A stretch of DNA of 64,000 bases from Membranipora membranacea (taxonomy: Eukaryota > Bryozoa > Gymnolaemata > Cheilostomatida > Membraniporidae). Positions 1-11,681 of the stretch are shown here, one piece after another (the first letter of the stretch is position 1; each line of letters begins with the position of its first letter). The position numbers and the translations under genes are program-made. The stretch covers positions 26,164,001-26,228,000 of the forward strand of contig OU612072.1 of assembly GCA_914767715.1 (NCBI GenBank), read 5' to 3'. The notes beneath the pieces are model-generated. The model had not been told where the DNA came from, did not search any database, and saw only the letters and a list, made by a program, of their open reading frames with translations.

Positions 1-106
1 GCAAAGTCAGATATAGTCCTGGTGTCATGGTGTATTGAAACAAATTGCAGGAGATGATAAAATAGTTAGGAATAAAACAACAGCAAAAATAATAAATAAG
101 CAATAG

Positions 107-1764
107 TTAGGTAGGTAGGTAGGTAGGTAGGTAGGTAGGTGGGTAGGTAGGTAGGTAGGTAGCTGGGTAGGTAGGTAGGTAGGTAGGTAGGTAGGTAGGT
201 AGGTAGGTAGGTAGGTAGGTAGGTAGGTAGGTAGGTAGGACGATAGAATGAGCACAGAATTCCGCTTGTATTTGAATATATCATTACTTACCGCAAAAAG
301 AATAAATAAGCAATAGTTAGATAGTTAGGTAGGTAGGTAGGTAGGTAGGTAGGTAGGTAGGTAGGTAGGTAGTTAGGTAGGTAGGTAGGTAGGTAGGTAG
401 GTAGGTAGATAGGTAGGTAGGTAGGTAGGTAGGTAGGTAGGTAGGTAGGTAGGTAGGTAGGTAGGTAGGTAGGTAGGTAGATAGAATGAGCACAGAATTT
501 CGCTTGTATTTGAATATATCATAACTCTATATATTATTATTATCTCAATAAAAGGGAATAGGAATGACTTTGACAGGAGACCTTAACCGAGTTATCTGAA
601 TATTTCATTATTGACTTAAACATTTATTTGAATAATAAGCAAAAAGAAACTGCCTTAGCATTTCCTACACTTAATAATAAGTGAACATAATATAAGCTAG
701 TCAAAAGCAAGACGAGGATCTGGAAAATGAGAAAATTTCTGTGGCACAATTTAGTGTGTACATGTTTGATGCCTCAGTGCTGTAACGGGATCCACCTCTT
801 TAGTATTAAAGGAAACTGTTATGTCCTTTTTCCAGCAGTTGGGCATTATTGGATCTGGTCGCTGTAATGAAGATCTAAAAATTCCTATCTGTCCCAGAAC
901 AAAGATATAACATTGAATGACTTTTACATGACTGTCCATTTTTTGTCTAGAATAGCTTTTCAATAGAAAAATGATCATTTCTCATCACAGCACAATTAAT
1001 CATTTTAATACATGTCAATTCAAAATACTGTTTCAGAAGTGTCAACTGCTGGAAACAGGACATAACAGTTTCCTTTAAAACTAAAGAGGCGGATCCCATT
1101 ACAGCACTGAGGCATCAAACATGTACACGCTAAAATTTGCAAAAGACATATTCTCATTTTCCAGATCCTCGTTTTGCTTTTGACTAGCATATATTATGTT
1201 CACTAATAACTAAGTGTAGAAAATGCTCAGGCAGTTTCTTTTTGCTTATTATTCAAATTAATGTTTAAGTCAAAAATGAAATATTCAGATAACTCGGTTA
1301 AGGTGTCCTGTCAAAGTCATTCTTATTCCCTTTTATTCAGATAATAATATATATAAAGTAATGATATATTCAAATACAAGCGAAATTCTGTGCTCATTCT
1401 ATCTTCCTACCTACCTACCTACCTACCTACCTACCTACCTACCTACCTACCTACCTACCTACCTACCTACCTACCTACCTACCTACCTACCTACCTACCT
1501 ACCTACCTACCTACCTGCCTGCCTACCTACCTACCTACCTACCTACCTACCCACCTACATACCTACCTACCTACCTACCTACCTACCTACCTACCTACCT
1601 ACCTACCTACCTACCTACCTACCTACCTACCTACCTACCTACCTACCTACCTACCTACCTACCTACCTACCTACCTACCTACCTACCCACCCACCTACCC
1701 ACCTACCTACCTACCTACCTAATTACCTACCTACCTACCTACCTACCTTCCTACCTACCTATCT
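107..1764. mobile_element. Foldback element with (TAGG)n / (CCTA)n arms, copy 1
   Basis: Two (TAGG)n tracts (about 107-239 and 325-482) are followed by a 360-bp arm (483-842), a spacer of about 200 bp, the inverted copy of that arm (1,043-1,402) and a (CCTA)n tract (1,403-1,764). Both the unique arms and the tetranucleotide tracts are therefore inverted repeats, and a single strand could fold into a hairpin of more than 700 bp. The left side carries a local duplication of the outer tract together with the flank tagaatgagcacagaatt. No transposase ORF is present; long YLPT-repeat reading frames are translations of the microsatellite. Related copies lie at 21,556-22,202 (left half only) and 22,828-24,130. 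It could be a non-autonomous foldback/MITE-like element or a microsatellite-driven palindrome. Confidence 0.75.
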
Positions 1765-2317
1765 ATCTATCCAGTCAGTCCTCATTATACCCACTTAGAG
1801 TCAGGTAAAAGAGAGTGTACCTGAGTGTCTCCCTACAAATGTCGTGACAGAAGATATCCTAATCTCATAAAACCCAAAATTAAAGGATAAAAATATTGAA
1901 ACCTTAAATCTAATTGTGCAATCAGCATTACTGTTGGCGCTCACATTCTGATCTAAAACTGAGATGAGTACCAGTATTCTTTTCTGTAGGTGGATTGATG
2001 AATGATCAATTATACTATTTAATCAGGTCCGAAAGACCATAGGGCCTGCATTTATAATTATTGGAGGAAATGATGAAGCAGTAAATCGTAAATCCAGGAA
2101 TAAGTTGCTATAAGAGAAATAATCAAGAAATGCGCCGATCCTGTTTGTGATGTGAGTTTTAAATAAACCTTAATATCCTAAGAGCCTCAGTCCATGATCA
2201 TTCATGAACCTCAGTCGGAAATCCTTTTCAGGACAGCTCATAATAAAAGACAAACCAAAGTTTAAAATAAGTGCCAATCAATTTTCAAAATACATTAAGG
2301 ATGTAGAAAAAAACTAG
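1765..2317. other. Non-coding flank between foldback element and J1
   Basis: No gene is seen. The segment begins with a flank (agtcagtcctca...) that also follows the tetranucleotide tracts near 20,055 and 24,142, so it travels with the repeat. It is repeated directly at 20,057-20,582 and 24,140-24,680, and partly inverted at 21,230-21,555. Confidence 0.6.
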
Positions 2318-2392
2318 TATAAAAGCAGGAACAAAAACATTGAGAGTCATCACTGTCCAGCCCTCCGCACAGAAATCATCACATTCTTGTAC
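2318..2392 (+). promoter_or_regulatory. TATA box and non-coding first exon of J1
   Basis: TATAAAAG at 2,318-2,325 lies about 25-30 bp before a likely transcription start near 2,347. The presumed untranslated first exon ends at ttcttgtac (2,392) before the donor GTAAGT. The next acceptor is the AG at 2,701-2,702. The arrangement is conserved at J2, whereas the inverted J3 copy has lost the TATA box, which supports the assignment. Confidence 0.6.
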
Positions 2393-2721
2393 GTAAGTAA
2401 GTTAAAAGTTATCTGTTCTAACTTGACAAATTATAAGTTGGTTTTGAGGATAGTCATTTACAATATGCTTTTTTAATGCATATATATGTACTTGAAATAA
2501 TTCAGGTTAAAAGATTTCCTGCAACGATAACAATGAGCCGTGTTAGAGGTTTAGAAATCAATCTTGATATTTCATAGGTTGATTATGAACCATCTTGATG
2601 AATATTTGTTAGATAACATATGCCCAGTATTTACAGCAGATTGTTTGATACATCTAGATCATATTGCACTTTGCTGATGTTTCCATTATTTACTTGTTTT
2701 AGAATATCTGCACATACCACA

Positions 2722-3400
2722 ATGAGATTTTTACTGATATCTGTAGCCGCTGTTTTACTGGTGTGTGTTACAAACACAGAAGCTAGCGATTATTTGGTGA
2801 GTTGAAGCTCATTTAAAAAATAAACTCAATCAATTCAAGTCACAAATAACTATTGAAACTATTATGTAAAATAATTGAATCAAATAGACATCAGACTATG
2901 GTCAACTAAGTATTTAATGAATAAACTATTAATGTGAAATTTTTGTAGAACTGAGCGCCTATTTACATTGTGAATTTAATTGCAATAAAATTTGTCTTTG
3001 AATGAAAGTGTGTATCAGTGGGGAATATACTGCCTTTCAAGTCTGCAAAAGCTTCAACTTTTGAACCAAATATTAAATAAGAAAAATGTTTTTGTGAAGT
3101 ATAATTTGGAGTGCTTTAAGTGATTGCAGTTATTATTAACACAAAAAAGAGATATCCGCCTAAGAAATGGTTTCAGTTCCCTGCTTTGCTATTATTATGA
3201 TTGTTGAAGCGAATATGAGGAGCAACTGTTGATAAGCTAAAAAAGTCATCACACTTATTAAGAGTTTATCCCACATCATTATATTTCAGGAATGCGCATT
3301 GGCATGTAAAGATAACTATGGCACTTCAAAAGATCAGAATGCTTGTAGTGACCGCTGTCTAAATTCGTGGATCTATGGCACATCGTATGAATTTTCTTAA
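2722..3400 (+). CDS. J1: secreted four-cysteine peptide precursor (61 aa)
   Basis: Two coding exons, 2,722-2,796 and 3,290-3,400, are joined in phase 0 through donor TTG|GTGAGT and acceptor tttcag|GAA. Residues 1-20 or so (MRFLLISVAAVLLVCVTNTE) form a signal peptide, with cleavage likely just after EA or EAS. The mature part is about 40 residues with four cysteines spaced C-X3-C-X12-C-X3-C (CALAC, then CSDRC). That spacing matches the two-helix, two-disulfide pattern of alpha-hairpinin-like peptides, but the fold is an inference from spacing only. Polyadenylation signals AATAAA occur at 3,466 and nearby. J2 differs by one residue seen by eye (Thr to Lys near the C terminus). The role is unknown; a defence or signalling peptide is possible. 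Confidence 0.75.
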
Positions 3401-3573
3401 ATTCAGTTTATGTTAGCTCCTCCAAGCAAGCAGTTTCGGATCTGCATAAGTTCCTTACTGATAAAAATAAATCTAAATAAAACCAGTGTACTTTGTCCAT
3501 TGTTATGCCAACACCTGAATTTCATGACCATTTAACTGAGTGTCATGTAATTTACATGGACCAAACATAATTT

Positions 3574-3710
3574 GAGAAGGGAGGCATGGTATATCTGAGG
3601 AAGGAGGCGTGGTATATTTGAGGAAGGGGTGTGATATATCTGAGGAAGGAGGCATGGTATATTTGAGAAGGGAGGCAAGGTATATCTCAGTAAAGAGGCG
3701 TGGTCTATCT
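3574..3710. repeat. 23-bp minisatellite, six units
   Basis: Six head-to-tail units of 22-23 bp follow the pattern GAGGAAGGAGGCRTGGTATA plus YYT. The duplicated locus at 25,964-26,053 has only four units, so the array has changed length since the duplication. Confidence 0.85.
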
Positions 3711-6700
3711 GTTGAGCATGAGCAGTAGATCAGAGAGAGCTCAGCCTACAGACCTGTGTGATTACCTGGTTATTAATTGTCTTTTTCAGATGTAAGAAAT
3801 ATGCTCAGGTATTAGAATATTGATGTTGGATTAACCGCAATTCATCTATAATATAAGAATGATACAAGTTTACTAACACCCATCCCTTTCGCTGGTTTCT
3901 CGATGGTTATTGTCGCCACTCTGATATACCCTCTATTGATATTGTCATTGTTTCCATTGCTGATATCATTGTTTCCAGTTTAAGGAGGCAGCATGGCTCA
4001 ACCAGGGTAGTCTGAGACTGCTACACTATTGTGAAGACTGGAGAGAGTTCCTATTTAAGGCAGGAAAAAAACATTGACGAAATAATGGTCTACATCACCT
4101 CTTTGTTATAATACTTGTGATAATCAGAATGATGTTTCATCAAGAAAATTGGGGTTGTACCTATAACCTGCTCTACTGTCTACTGAGCCACGGGAACGAT
4201 TTAGGGGTTGAAAAAGTAGCATATTTTCAGTGTCTGTCTTACAATCAATATTGAAAATTCTGAGACCTAAAAGAACAGCACTCCATACGACAAAGGTGCT
4301 GATCTGTAAGTACAGCCAACATATCATTTCAGCCTTCACTGCACTCAAATTGACTGCCAGACATAAACTATAAATTTACTCCATAAGTTAAGGGGTTTTA
4401 CATCAGGAGTCAACTTTGGAACAAAAAATTCACAGTACTGATATGATAGTATCACAGACTCATTCTTAGATCTGATTGGTTGCTCTTTTGCATATATATT
4501 ATATAGTTTGCACTTATCTATTGAGCTCAATATCTATGGCATCGATAGTTGTCTTCTCTCAAGTAAAATAACCCAAACCCCAAACTCTGGTTGTAAACCT
4601 TGGTAACCTAGGCAGTAAAGGTTTTGTTGTATTTTAACTGCCAATGTTAATTTATTGTTTTACCTATAGGGTTAAATTTTTGTAATATATACTGATCATT
4701 TACAGTTATTTGTAAGATAATTTCTGTCCACAAACTTACAATGTTTGTTTTTGCCAATGACATTATGGGGTAAAAAATGTTTGTTTTCAATGGTGGAATT
4801 GTACAAACGGGGAGGCAATACTCGATACCTTGTGTTACTCCATCCCCATCATTCACCTGGTGGCATAAGTAAGTTACGAAAAAGTGAAATATCAAAACCA
4901 GTCAATGGCACCAGAACTCAATTCGTTGTTGATTGAAAATCTTATTGATTAGTTTAAAGTGTCTAGTGACAGCAAACAGAAGTAATTTCATTGTGGGGCA
5001 GTAATTCAGTGGAGGCAGAACAGTCTTTTACAGTTTACAGCAAGATCACCACCAATTTACATAAAATTGTTGGAAAGTTTACTCATACCAAATAAATATG
5101 TTCATCTACGGGGGAGCCATGATCAGATTTACTCAAAGACAAGCCACCTCAATATCACGTGTTATACTGGTCGCTCGTGATCACGTGTCCACTGGGGTTA
5201 GGTTTGCATACCATTTAACTGATGCGAATGAGTTACAATAAAGGTTTGGGCCCTAAAACTGATGATGATTAAGGTCATAGCAATTCAGTATATCAACAGA
5301 ATCAAGTGGGACATGACGCCCCTCCCCCCTATTCATTTGGTATACTGTCTTCTGGCGAATGAGAACATCTGAATGAATATGAATATGAATGAATATACAG
5401 TATTAACACAACGATTTATTTATCAACTCACATTTCTAGTTTATATTGAATATAATTCCAGACTAGTAATGACACCATCACAATAAACAGGCTATTACTT
5501 AGCACTGTAATATAAAGAAGTACCTATAAGTACTATAAATACTATAAGTAGGCTACTCTCAGTACTATTAGTTGTAAGATAGCTTACTTCAATGTCACAG
5601 ACTAATAATTGTGATAAGATGTTGTAGGCAGTTGAACTCCAATTCATTCATGGCAGATAGTAACTTTGGCCAGGCCATAGACCAGTTAATGGTCACTGCT
5701 TTCTTGTAGTATCATCAGAGACTATAGATAATAGTCTCTGGTATCATACCACAGTTTGCCAGACACAAGCAAACATTTTTCAACGTCACTGCTCACAAAA
5801 TAACTCATAGCGTAAGCTTCATATCATAGTTATTCAGTGCTATTGCTCTAAACACATTGCTCTAACCACAAGTACTTGTATGGAGATCATCACTTGGACG
5901 TTATGCTGTGTATTTGCTCTTGTGATAGCATATTGGAACTGTGCCAAAACAGAACAATATGTGAACTGATTATGTATATACGCTGATGTAGCGTAAATAA
6001 AGTATAGCTCAGTGGTACAGCTTTGGCTTTGGCTTTGGCTTAGCATGCACGAGGTCCTGGGTTCGACTCCCAGGGAGGGAAGGGAACTTTGTATTCGAGG
6101 TCAAAGCTTCAAAACTTCTCATCTTGGACAACAATCTGACCTTAACTACACTGTGTTTGTTTAATTACAAGGGTTTTGAGGTAAACTGATCCCAAATTCA
6201 TTGCACCGATCTCTCAACAGGCTTCCCAATCTTGAAATGTTTTAACAGACACTAGACACATTATTATCTGTAATAATACTTTCAATAACAATTGAATGAG
6301 AGTCAAACTATAATCATGAATTGATAATATTCTTTTCTGACTACGTCAAACATTGCAGACATAGCCGTGACTCTGAAGGTTAAACTCAACTGTATACCAT
6401 TTGTGCAGAGATGAGCTTTAAGATGATGTTGTGCTCCATTACATCCAAGGTCTAAAGACACAATGTTTCTGCATTATTGCAACACCAGTTGTAGCACCAT
6501 CAGGACTTAAATACTTTGGTTGTATTCTTGTGAAACAAAGGACTGCCACGTTGCGGCGTACTCAGTGAGGCCATAATGGCGTCGGGATATCAAAACCTTC
6601 CTACTTTTGTCTAAATCTGACTGGTTTTAATAAGTTTTTTAATGTTTCTGGGATATTGGTATTAGTCACCTCTTGAAACCATTGCTTAGTAAATAACTAT

Positions 6701-8216
6701 ATTCCAAAGCTCATTAATATTCTTTTATGAAAGTAGTACCCTTTTAGTACCTTTTCATTTCAAAACGTAAAAAATACAAAGCCCATCAATTCATTTATCA
6801 AGCGACATATTTATCTTGTTTCATACCAGGAAAGTCACTTAGTCCAATTTGTTACATTACACAGAATTTAAAGATATCCTGGAGTGGTCTCTGATTGACA
6901 TATCAATTAGGCATATTGTAAGATATATAATTTTGTCTGTAGTTAGTTCCTTATGGCTAGATTCTTTTTTTTTGGTGCAAACTCACTCTTACTTGCATGT
7001 ACAAGATTGCACCATGTCCATGGGTGACAAAAACTATATCTCATTATGATATCTTGCATGAATTAAAACATTAAAGACGAAAAATAGTCATAGTTTTTAC
7101 CTCTTTGACGTATCAAAAGTTTGAATGACATCCAAGCTGAATGCTTGATCGACGCAATGTATTGACAGCAGCTGAAATCAAAGGAAGTGAAATATTCCGT
7201 AATAGTAAGTATCATACAAAAGGTTTCCTGTTCTATAACGAGGCTTCATGGTCTATCGATCTGTACGCATGGATATCAGTGCCAGAAGATGACAAAACCA
7301 ACTTCTTTTGTCTGATAAAAAAATAGAAGCAATATAGTTATTGATAATTAAGACCTTAGGTGTCCTTTATCTTCAATTTAATGGTGTACCAGGTGTTTCT
7401 CCTAAATCCAAGTACTTCAATGACTTTCACCGTTCAAGATTTTAGTCTGGCAAGCTCGCAATAACTCTGACCCTCGCCGATCCTAAATAAGACCTTAACA
7501 ACATGATGTGTGCATAATATATGATTGCAACAGACTAGAGATTGATATTGCAGATTTTCTTTCCTGGTATCAAAATCAGTGAGATATTATATTCTCATTC
7601 CGGATGCTTGTAATATTCCTGGCATCACAGTCACCAGGCAAAGCTTCCTCATCACTCAATTGCAAAAGAAAATTAATCAAACTCCAATCGGTAAACATTT
7701 GTAACACATAAATGTTCAGAATCCCCTTTTGACACACATGCTTGACGGTGTCACAGGTTTTTTTGCTATTGAACCAGTATTAATTATTCAAAGCAGTTCA
7801 CTCCAATTGAAATAAAGAAACTCGATTTCACCATTAGAAAAGCGATCCTCAATTCAACCAGCTGGCGCCAAAAGTTGTAGGAAAAACTGTATTGGAGTAT
7901 GCAGCAATGAAATTGGATCAATTAGCGCTTTTCGTGGGTGAGCAGGTAGAATGTCAGGTCTTCAGGTGACAAAAAGATATTATCTGATATATTTCAAAAA
8001 AGAATTATTCTATACTTATAATTCACAAAACCAAACATGGCAATTATTCCTTTTAATTACTGACAGATACCAAATGGTTTCAATGAACTCAATCGCACTA
8101 ATATTTTAAAGACTGAAAGCCCTGCAAATGTAAGTGAAGTTGAAAAGTTATATTACATAAATTTGAGTAGATGTGTACAAAGTGACCAAGCATTAAATCA
8201 AATATATAATGATTTA
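3711..8216. other. Intergenic region, partly absent from copy 2
   Basis: Bases 3,711-4,598 are shared with copy 2 (26,054-26,942). Bases 4,599-8,635 are missing from copy 2. No gene is recognised. The reading frames of 60-80 codons here (for example 7,141-7,326) resemble no known family and have no splice or promoter context. Visible items are a tRNA-Ala-like sequence at 6,001-6,080 and a hairpin near 5,717-5,741 (arms CAGAGACTAT / ATAGTCTCTG). Confidence 0.5.
6001..6080 (+). repeat. tRNA-Ala-like sequence (tRNA pseudogene or SINE head)
   Basis: An A-box-like TAGCTCAGTGGTACAGC, a TTAGCATGC stretch resembling a tRNA-Ala AGC anticodon loop, and a B box GGTTCGACTCC occur in the right order. A (TTTGGC)n expansion interrupts the anticodon arm and the ends do not pair into an acceptor stem. 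A working tRNA gene is therefore unlikely. Confidence 0.6.
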
Positions 8217-8622
8217 GGCAGGAACTAATTATCATTTGCATGTCCTAATGAAAGATGGCACTGTTGGTACTGAATTGAGGTTTTTTTGCATATCATTGAT
8301 TACTTGATCAATTAATTATATTGTAATAATGTGACAAAAATAGCTATAATAATGATCGATTTGACAGATGGCTTGTTGGCTTTGATTGATGATCATTTCT
8401 GATGAGCCAAATCTGAGGTATATAATGCAGTGCTGAAAACAGAGAGATCATCATTCAACTGTTGCACACCACACAGAAGAGTAATAAAATGCGTGAGTAA
8501 CAAAGTGTTTAGATTTACTGAAATATAGCTGATAATTGAGCCAAATCTAGGGTATATAAGGCAGAGCAGAGAACAGGGAGATCATCATTCAACTGCTGGA
8601 GACACAGAAGAGTAATAAAATG
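8217..8622 (+). promoter_or_regulatory. Gene A promoter with duplicated TATA/first exon
   Basis: A distal block with CTAATTATCATT (about 8,225-8,236) resembles blocks upstream of genes D and F. Two tandem copies of TATA plus first exon follow. TATATAAT at 8,419 leads to exon 1 ending ATGC|GTGAGT (ATG at 8,489). TATATAAG at 8,553 leads to a second copy with ATG at 8,620, whose donor has become CGGGAG and lacks GT. Only the first copy can splice in the usual way. Confidence 0.65.
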
Positions 8623-9860
8623 CGGGAGTAACAAATGTAAGCCTTTATTACTGAAAATAAAAACTGAAATGAGCTAGAATGAGAACATTGTTAGTAGTCT
8701 GAAAACAATGATGCATATTCTTAGCTGCAATATTTTAGATACTCGATACTTGATAAATCCGCTGGTGTATCTTGTTGCTTATTGTTTCATCTCAATGTAT
8801 CAGAATTTTGTGAACCTTGTTGTATCTTGTGGTCTCTCATTGTATGTCATTTGATATCATTGTAGCTATGACAAAGTTGATTATCCTGGCTGTTGCCCCA
8901 GTGGCATTAGTCAGCGCTGGTTACCAGAGTTCTGCCTACAGAGCACCTGTTCAAACTCACTACCAAGCACGTGCACCAGTATATCACCCTACTCCAGCCC
9001 CTACAAAGCAATATTACAATGGTGAGTTGATTTAATCCGAAGCTCTACATATTGAGTGGTAAGTGTGAAATCAACTGCAGTTGCTTCAATTATGATTCTT
9101 ATCTGAAAATACAAATATGTTGAGAACAAGAATAAAATATCGGTTTTCTTCATTTCAGTATATGAGTGGAGTGCATGGGGATACTAAGGACAATGCTCTA
9201 AACCATTTCGAGGAGGAGTTCAGTACAGACAAAGAACCTGCTCCACCAGAAAGATTCAAGGCTATGGAGGAAACACCAAGAAGCAATGTTACGGACCAAG
9301 CTCATCTCAGACACGTTGTAATATACAATGCTGCCCAGGTAATACAAAATACTACATTTTGCAGAATACCAGTGATTTTCGAATTATTTATCAGTTGCAT
9401 TGTTTGCTAATTTTTATTATTAATTGGTATTACAGTAAATGGAGGATATACTCAATGGTCAAACTGGATCAACATCCAGAACCAACTTTACCAACAAAGC
9501 AGATACAGAAGCTGTTCTTCCCCAGAACCTTACTGTGATGTAGCTCAGTGCTATGGAGAGTCTACCCAGTCCAGACACGTACCAAGTAAGTATTTATCTT
9601 TCTCTAGCACATACATATTCATATTTCTTGCCTAAAAAAATCACACCGATAATCTATCACATGGCTCATCACATGCTGTCAAGGGCTTAGATTGTACAAA
9701 TATAGATGGGGACGACCAAAAACTCAAAATGTGGCCAATACTTGCCGAGTGTCCACAACAGCTTGTTGTCTTATTTTCAGAACCACAGCCAGTCTACCAA
9801 AAAACCGTGTCAACACCCTATCAAGCACCACAACACCCAACACCATACGGGCAATACTAA
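8489..9860 (+). pseudogene. Gene A: TSP1-type secreted protein, nonsense in TSP1 exon
   Basis: The five-exon structure is ATGC at 8,489-8,492, then 8,866-9,021, 9,159-9,338, 9,436-9,585 and 9,781-9,860. Exon 2 gives a signal peptide (MTKLIILAVAPVALVSA) and a YRAPVQTHYQ-type segment. Exon 3 would encode the TSP1 module, but TAC TAC has become TAC TAA (stop at 9,185-9,187). A conserved TSP1 cysteine is Phe (TTT at 9,206) and the next Gly is Arg. The sister copy A' is intact at all three positions, so these are lesions private to copy 1 or base-call errors. Exon 4 (VNGGYTQWSNW...) and exon 5 (ending TPYGQY, stop 9,858-9,860) remain open. If translated, the product would end about 60 residues in, without any TSP1 module. 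Confidence 0.8.
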
Positions 9861-11681
9861 AATACTGCTAACTGGACAAATTAGTAGTGAGCATCAGTAC
9901 CAGAAAACTATTGGTAACAGCAGGTCATGTATCGACTTGCAAATACGATCACACTAATGTCTGATGGAATTGTATTTTCTTTCAACCTGATAGCTATTAT
10001 TGTAGATCTTACTGTTGCCTAAACTAAAACATCTGAATTTGTCAAAGCTGAATTAGTTTTCTTTTCTTTCACCTCTATGGACATTTACATTGTATGCAAA
10101 ACATACATACATACATATATACATATTGAGAAGACAGGGACCAGTATCAATATGTGATGAAGTCACATCAGTATCTAACTTTGTGTCAGTAATCAGGACT
10201 AACCAAATATCAAGCAGCTTTAAGGATATTCTTCTATTGACATCCTAGCTTCTTGACCAATCAAAAATGAGGGATGCATATTTAGAACCACATATAATCT
10301 GACAGTTGCTTGTTTGGGAACACACATGTTCCCCTAATCCATGAATGCATATCAATGATACACTACGTTTGCACTAGGGTGATATACTTTTGTACTTGAA
10401 ACGTTATGTGAATTGTTACAATTAAAATGACTCACCTGTGAGCCTTGTGCAGGTTGGCAACACTCAAAATAAACTCATTAGACATAGACCATAATGTCTT
10501 TTAAGCTGTTAATACAAGTCTAAGGTTATGAAGCCTCTTGCATCAAACTACATACGAATATTCCATGATTACTCAAAATTATACCTGAAATTAGTTGACA
10601 ATAAGCAATATCATTCAATCATTACCAATTACATCGGCATAAAAAAATCAGGCAAATTATACTGTCAGACTGTAGGGTAGGCTCCACAAAGATTTCTTGC
10701 TCATATCTTATGAGTTTGTAATTTTTTGAGATGGAAAAAAATACCTCTCAATTACATAAAAAATTAACTTACATATTGACTGACAATAGGATCATCTCAT
10801 CATTGTAGTCCCAGTTTGCTTAAATGGCAATTGGTTCTGACAATTTAAAAAAATTTCAGATAGCTCTCAAAAGCATAGGAAAATATTCTAATACACTTAA
10901 AATATTTCTTTGAGACCCATTTTTACTAGGGTGTCAGTGGTTATTCCGTCATCAATCTAATCATTTAGTGGAACAAGGGCACATATATGACCCTCAAAAA
11001 GCAAACTTCAAAATGATATAGAAATCAATTTTCCCTCTTGTTGATCAATTTGAAAATTGAGTCATTCTAGAATGCTACTCCCTGGAATATATAACTAAGC
11101 ATTATGGGATATATGCCAGATCTTTAGCTGGATCAAATCACTGATACAAAGGTTTTAATTAAGGAAACTTCATAATATATTGCCATACTGTGTATTTTAC
11201 CACTAATCCATGAATCGGTTTTATATGGTAAATATTGCTTTATCAGCCTATGGCTATTCAAGTTATATCATTATAGAATTGCAACTGAATTAGTTCCGAC
11301 AAATACTTGTTAGGGGCAGAATTCAGCTATTTTTTTTATTTGCCAGTCCATTGGTTTGCCCATGTGTGGTTGGTACATCAAATCCATGAGAACCCATATG
11401 AGGAGGCCGGAAGAGAGATAAGTTTCTGTCATTTGACTCTTCAAATATTAGTTGAGCAGTTATTGGGAGGCAGAAGTAAAGAGACTGTTTCATCTTCAAA
11501 CAGTTTGGATTATTATTTGATGCAATCGATAGATCAACAATGATAAAAAAAACATTGAAACATCGGATGTCAATGTGACTGCAATGCTTTACATGATCTG
11601 CTGTTGGCAAATATAAAATTTTGAAAGTCAATTCGAATTTAATGTTCAGTCAGAGTTCAGCACTGAGCTAGTAGCATCATA
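9861..11681. other. Intergenic between convergent genes A and B1
   Basis: No gene, RNA or element is recognised. The region is shared with copy 2 (28,197-30,411) except for a 364-bp insertion found only there. A short (CATA)n run lies near 10,107. Overlapping 78- and 102-codon frames near 11,307-11,631 on opposite strands have no family resemblance or splice context. Confidence 0.5.

Noticed and set aside
107-482. Telomeric repeat array
   Set aside because: The unit is the tetranucleotide TAGG, not TTAGGG or TTAGG, and it lies inside a repeated foldback unit.
1361-1798. Long open frames encoding repeated YLPT (also 25-284, 22,780-22,989, 23,823-24,260)
   Set aside because: They are translations of (CCTA)n/(TAGG)n microsatellites, open in several frames and on both strands, with no promoter or splice context.
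3574-3710. CRISPR array
   Set aside because: The 23-bp units are directly adjacent without spacers and the genome is eukaryotic; it is a minisatellite.
5717-5741. Rho-independent terminator or riboswitch-like hairpin
   Set aside because: The hairpin lies in non-coding eukaryotic sequence with no transcript or poly-T context.
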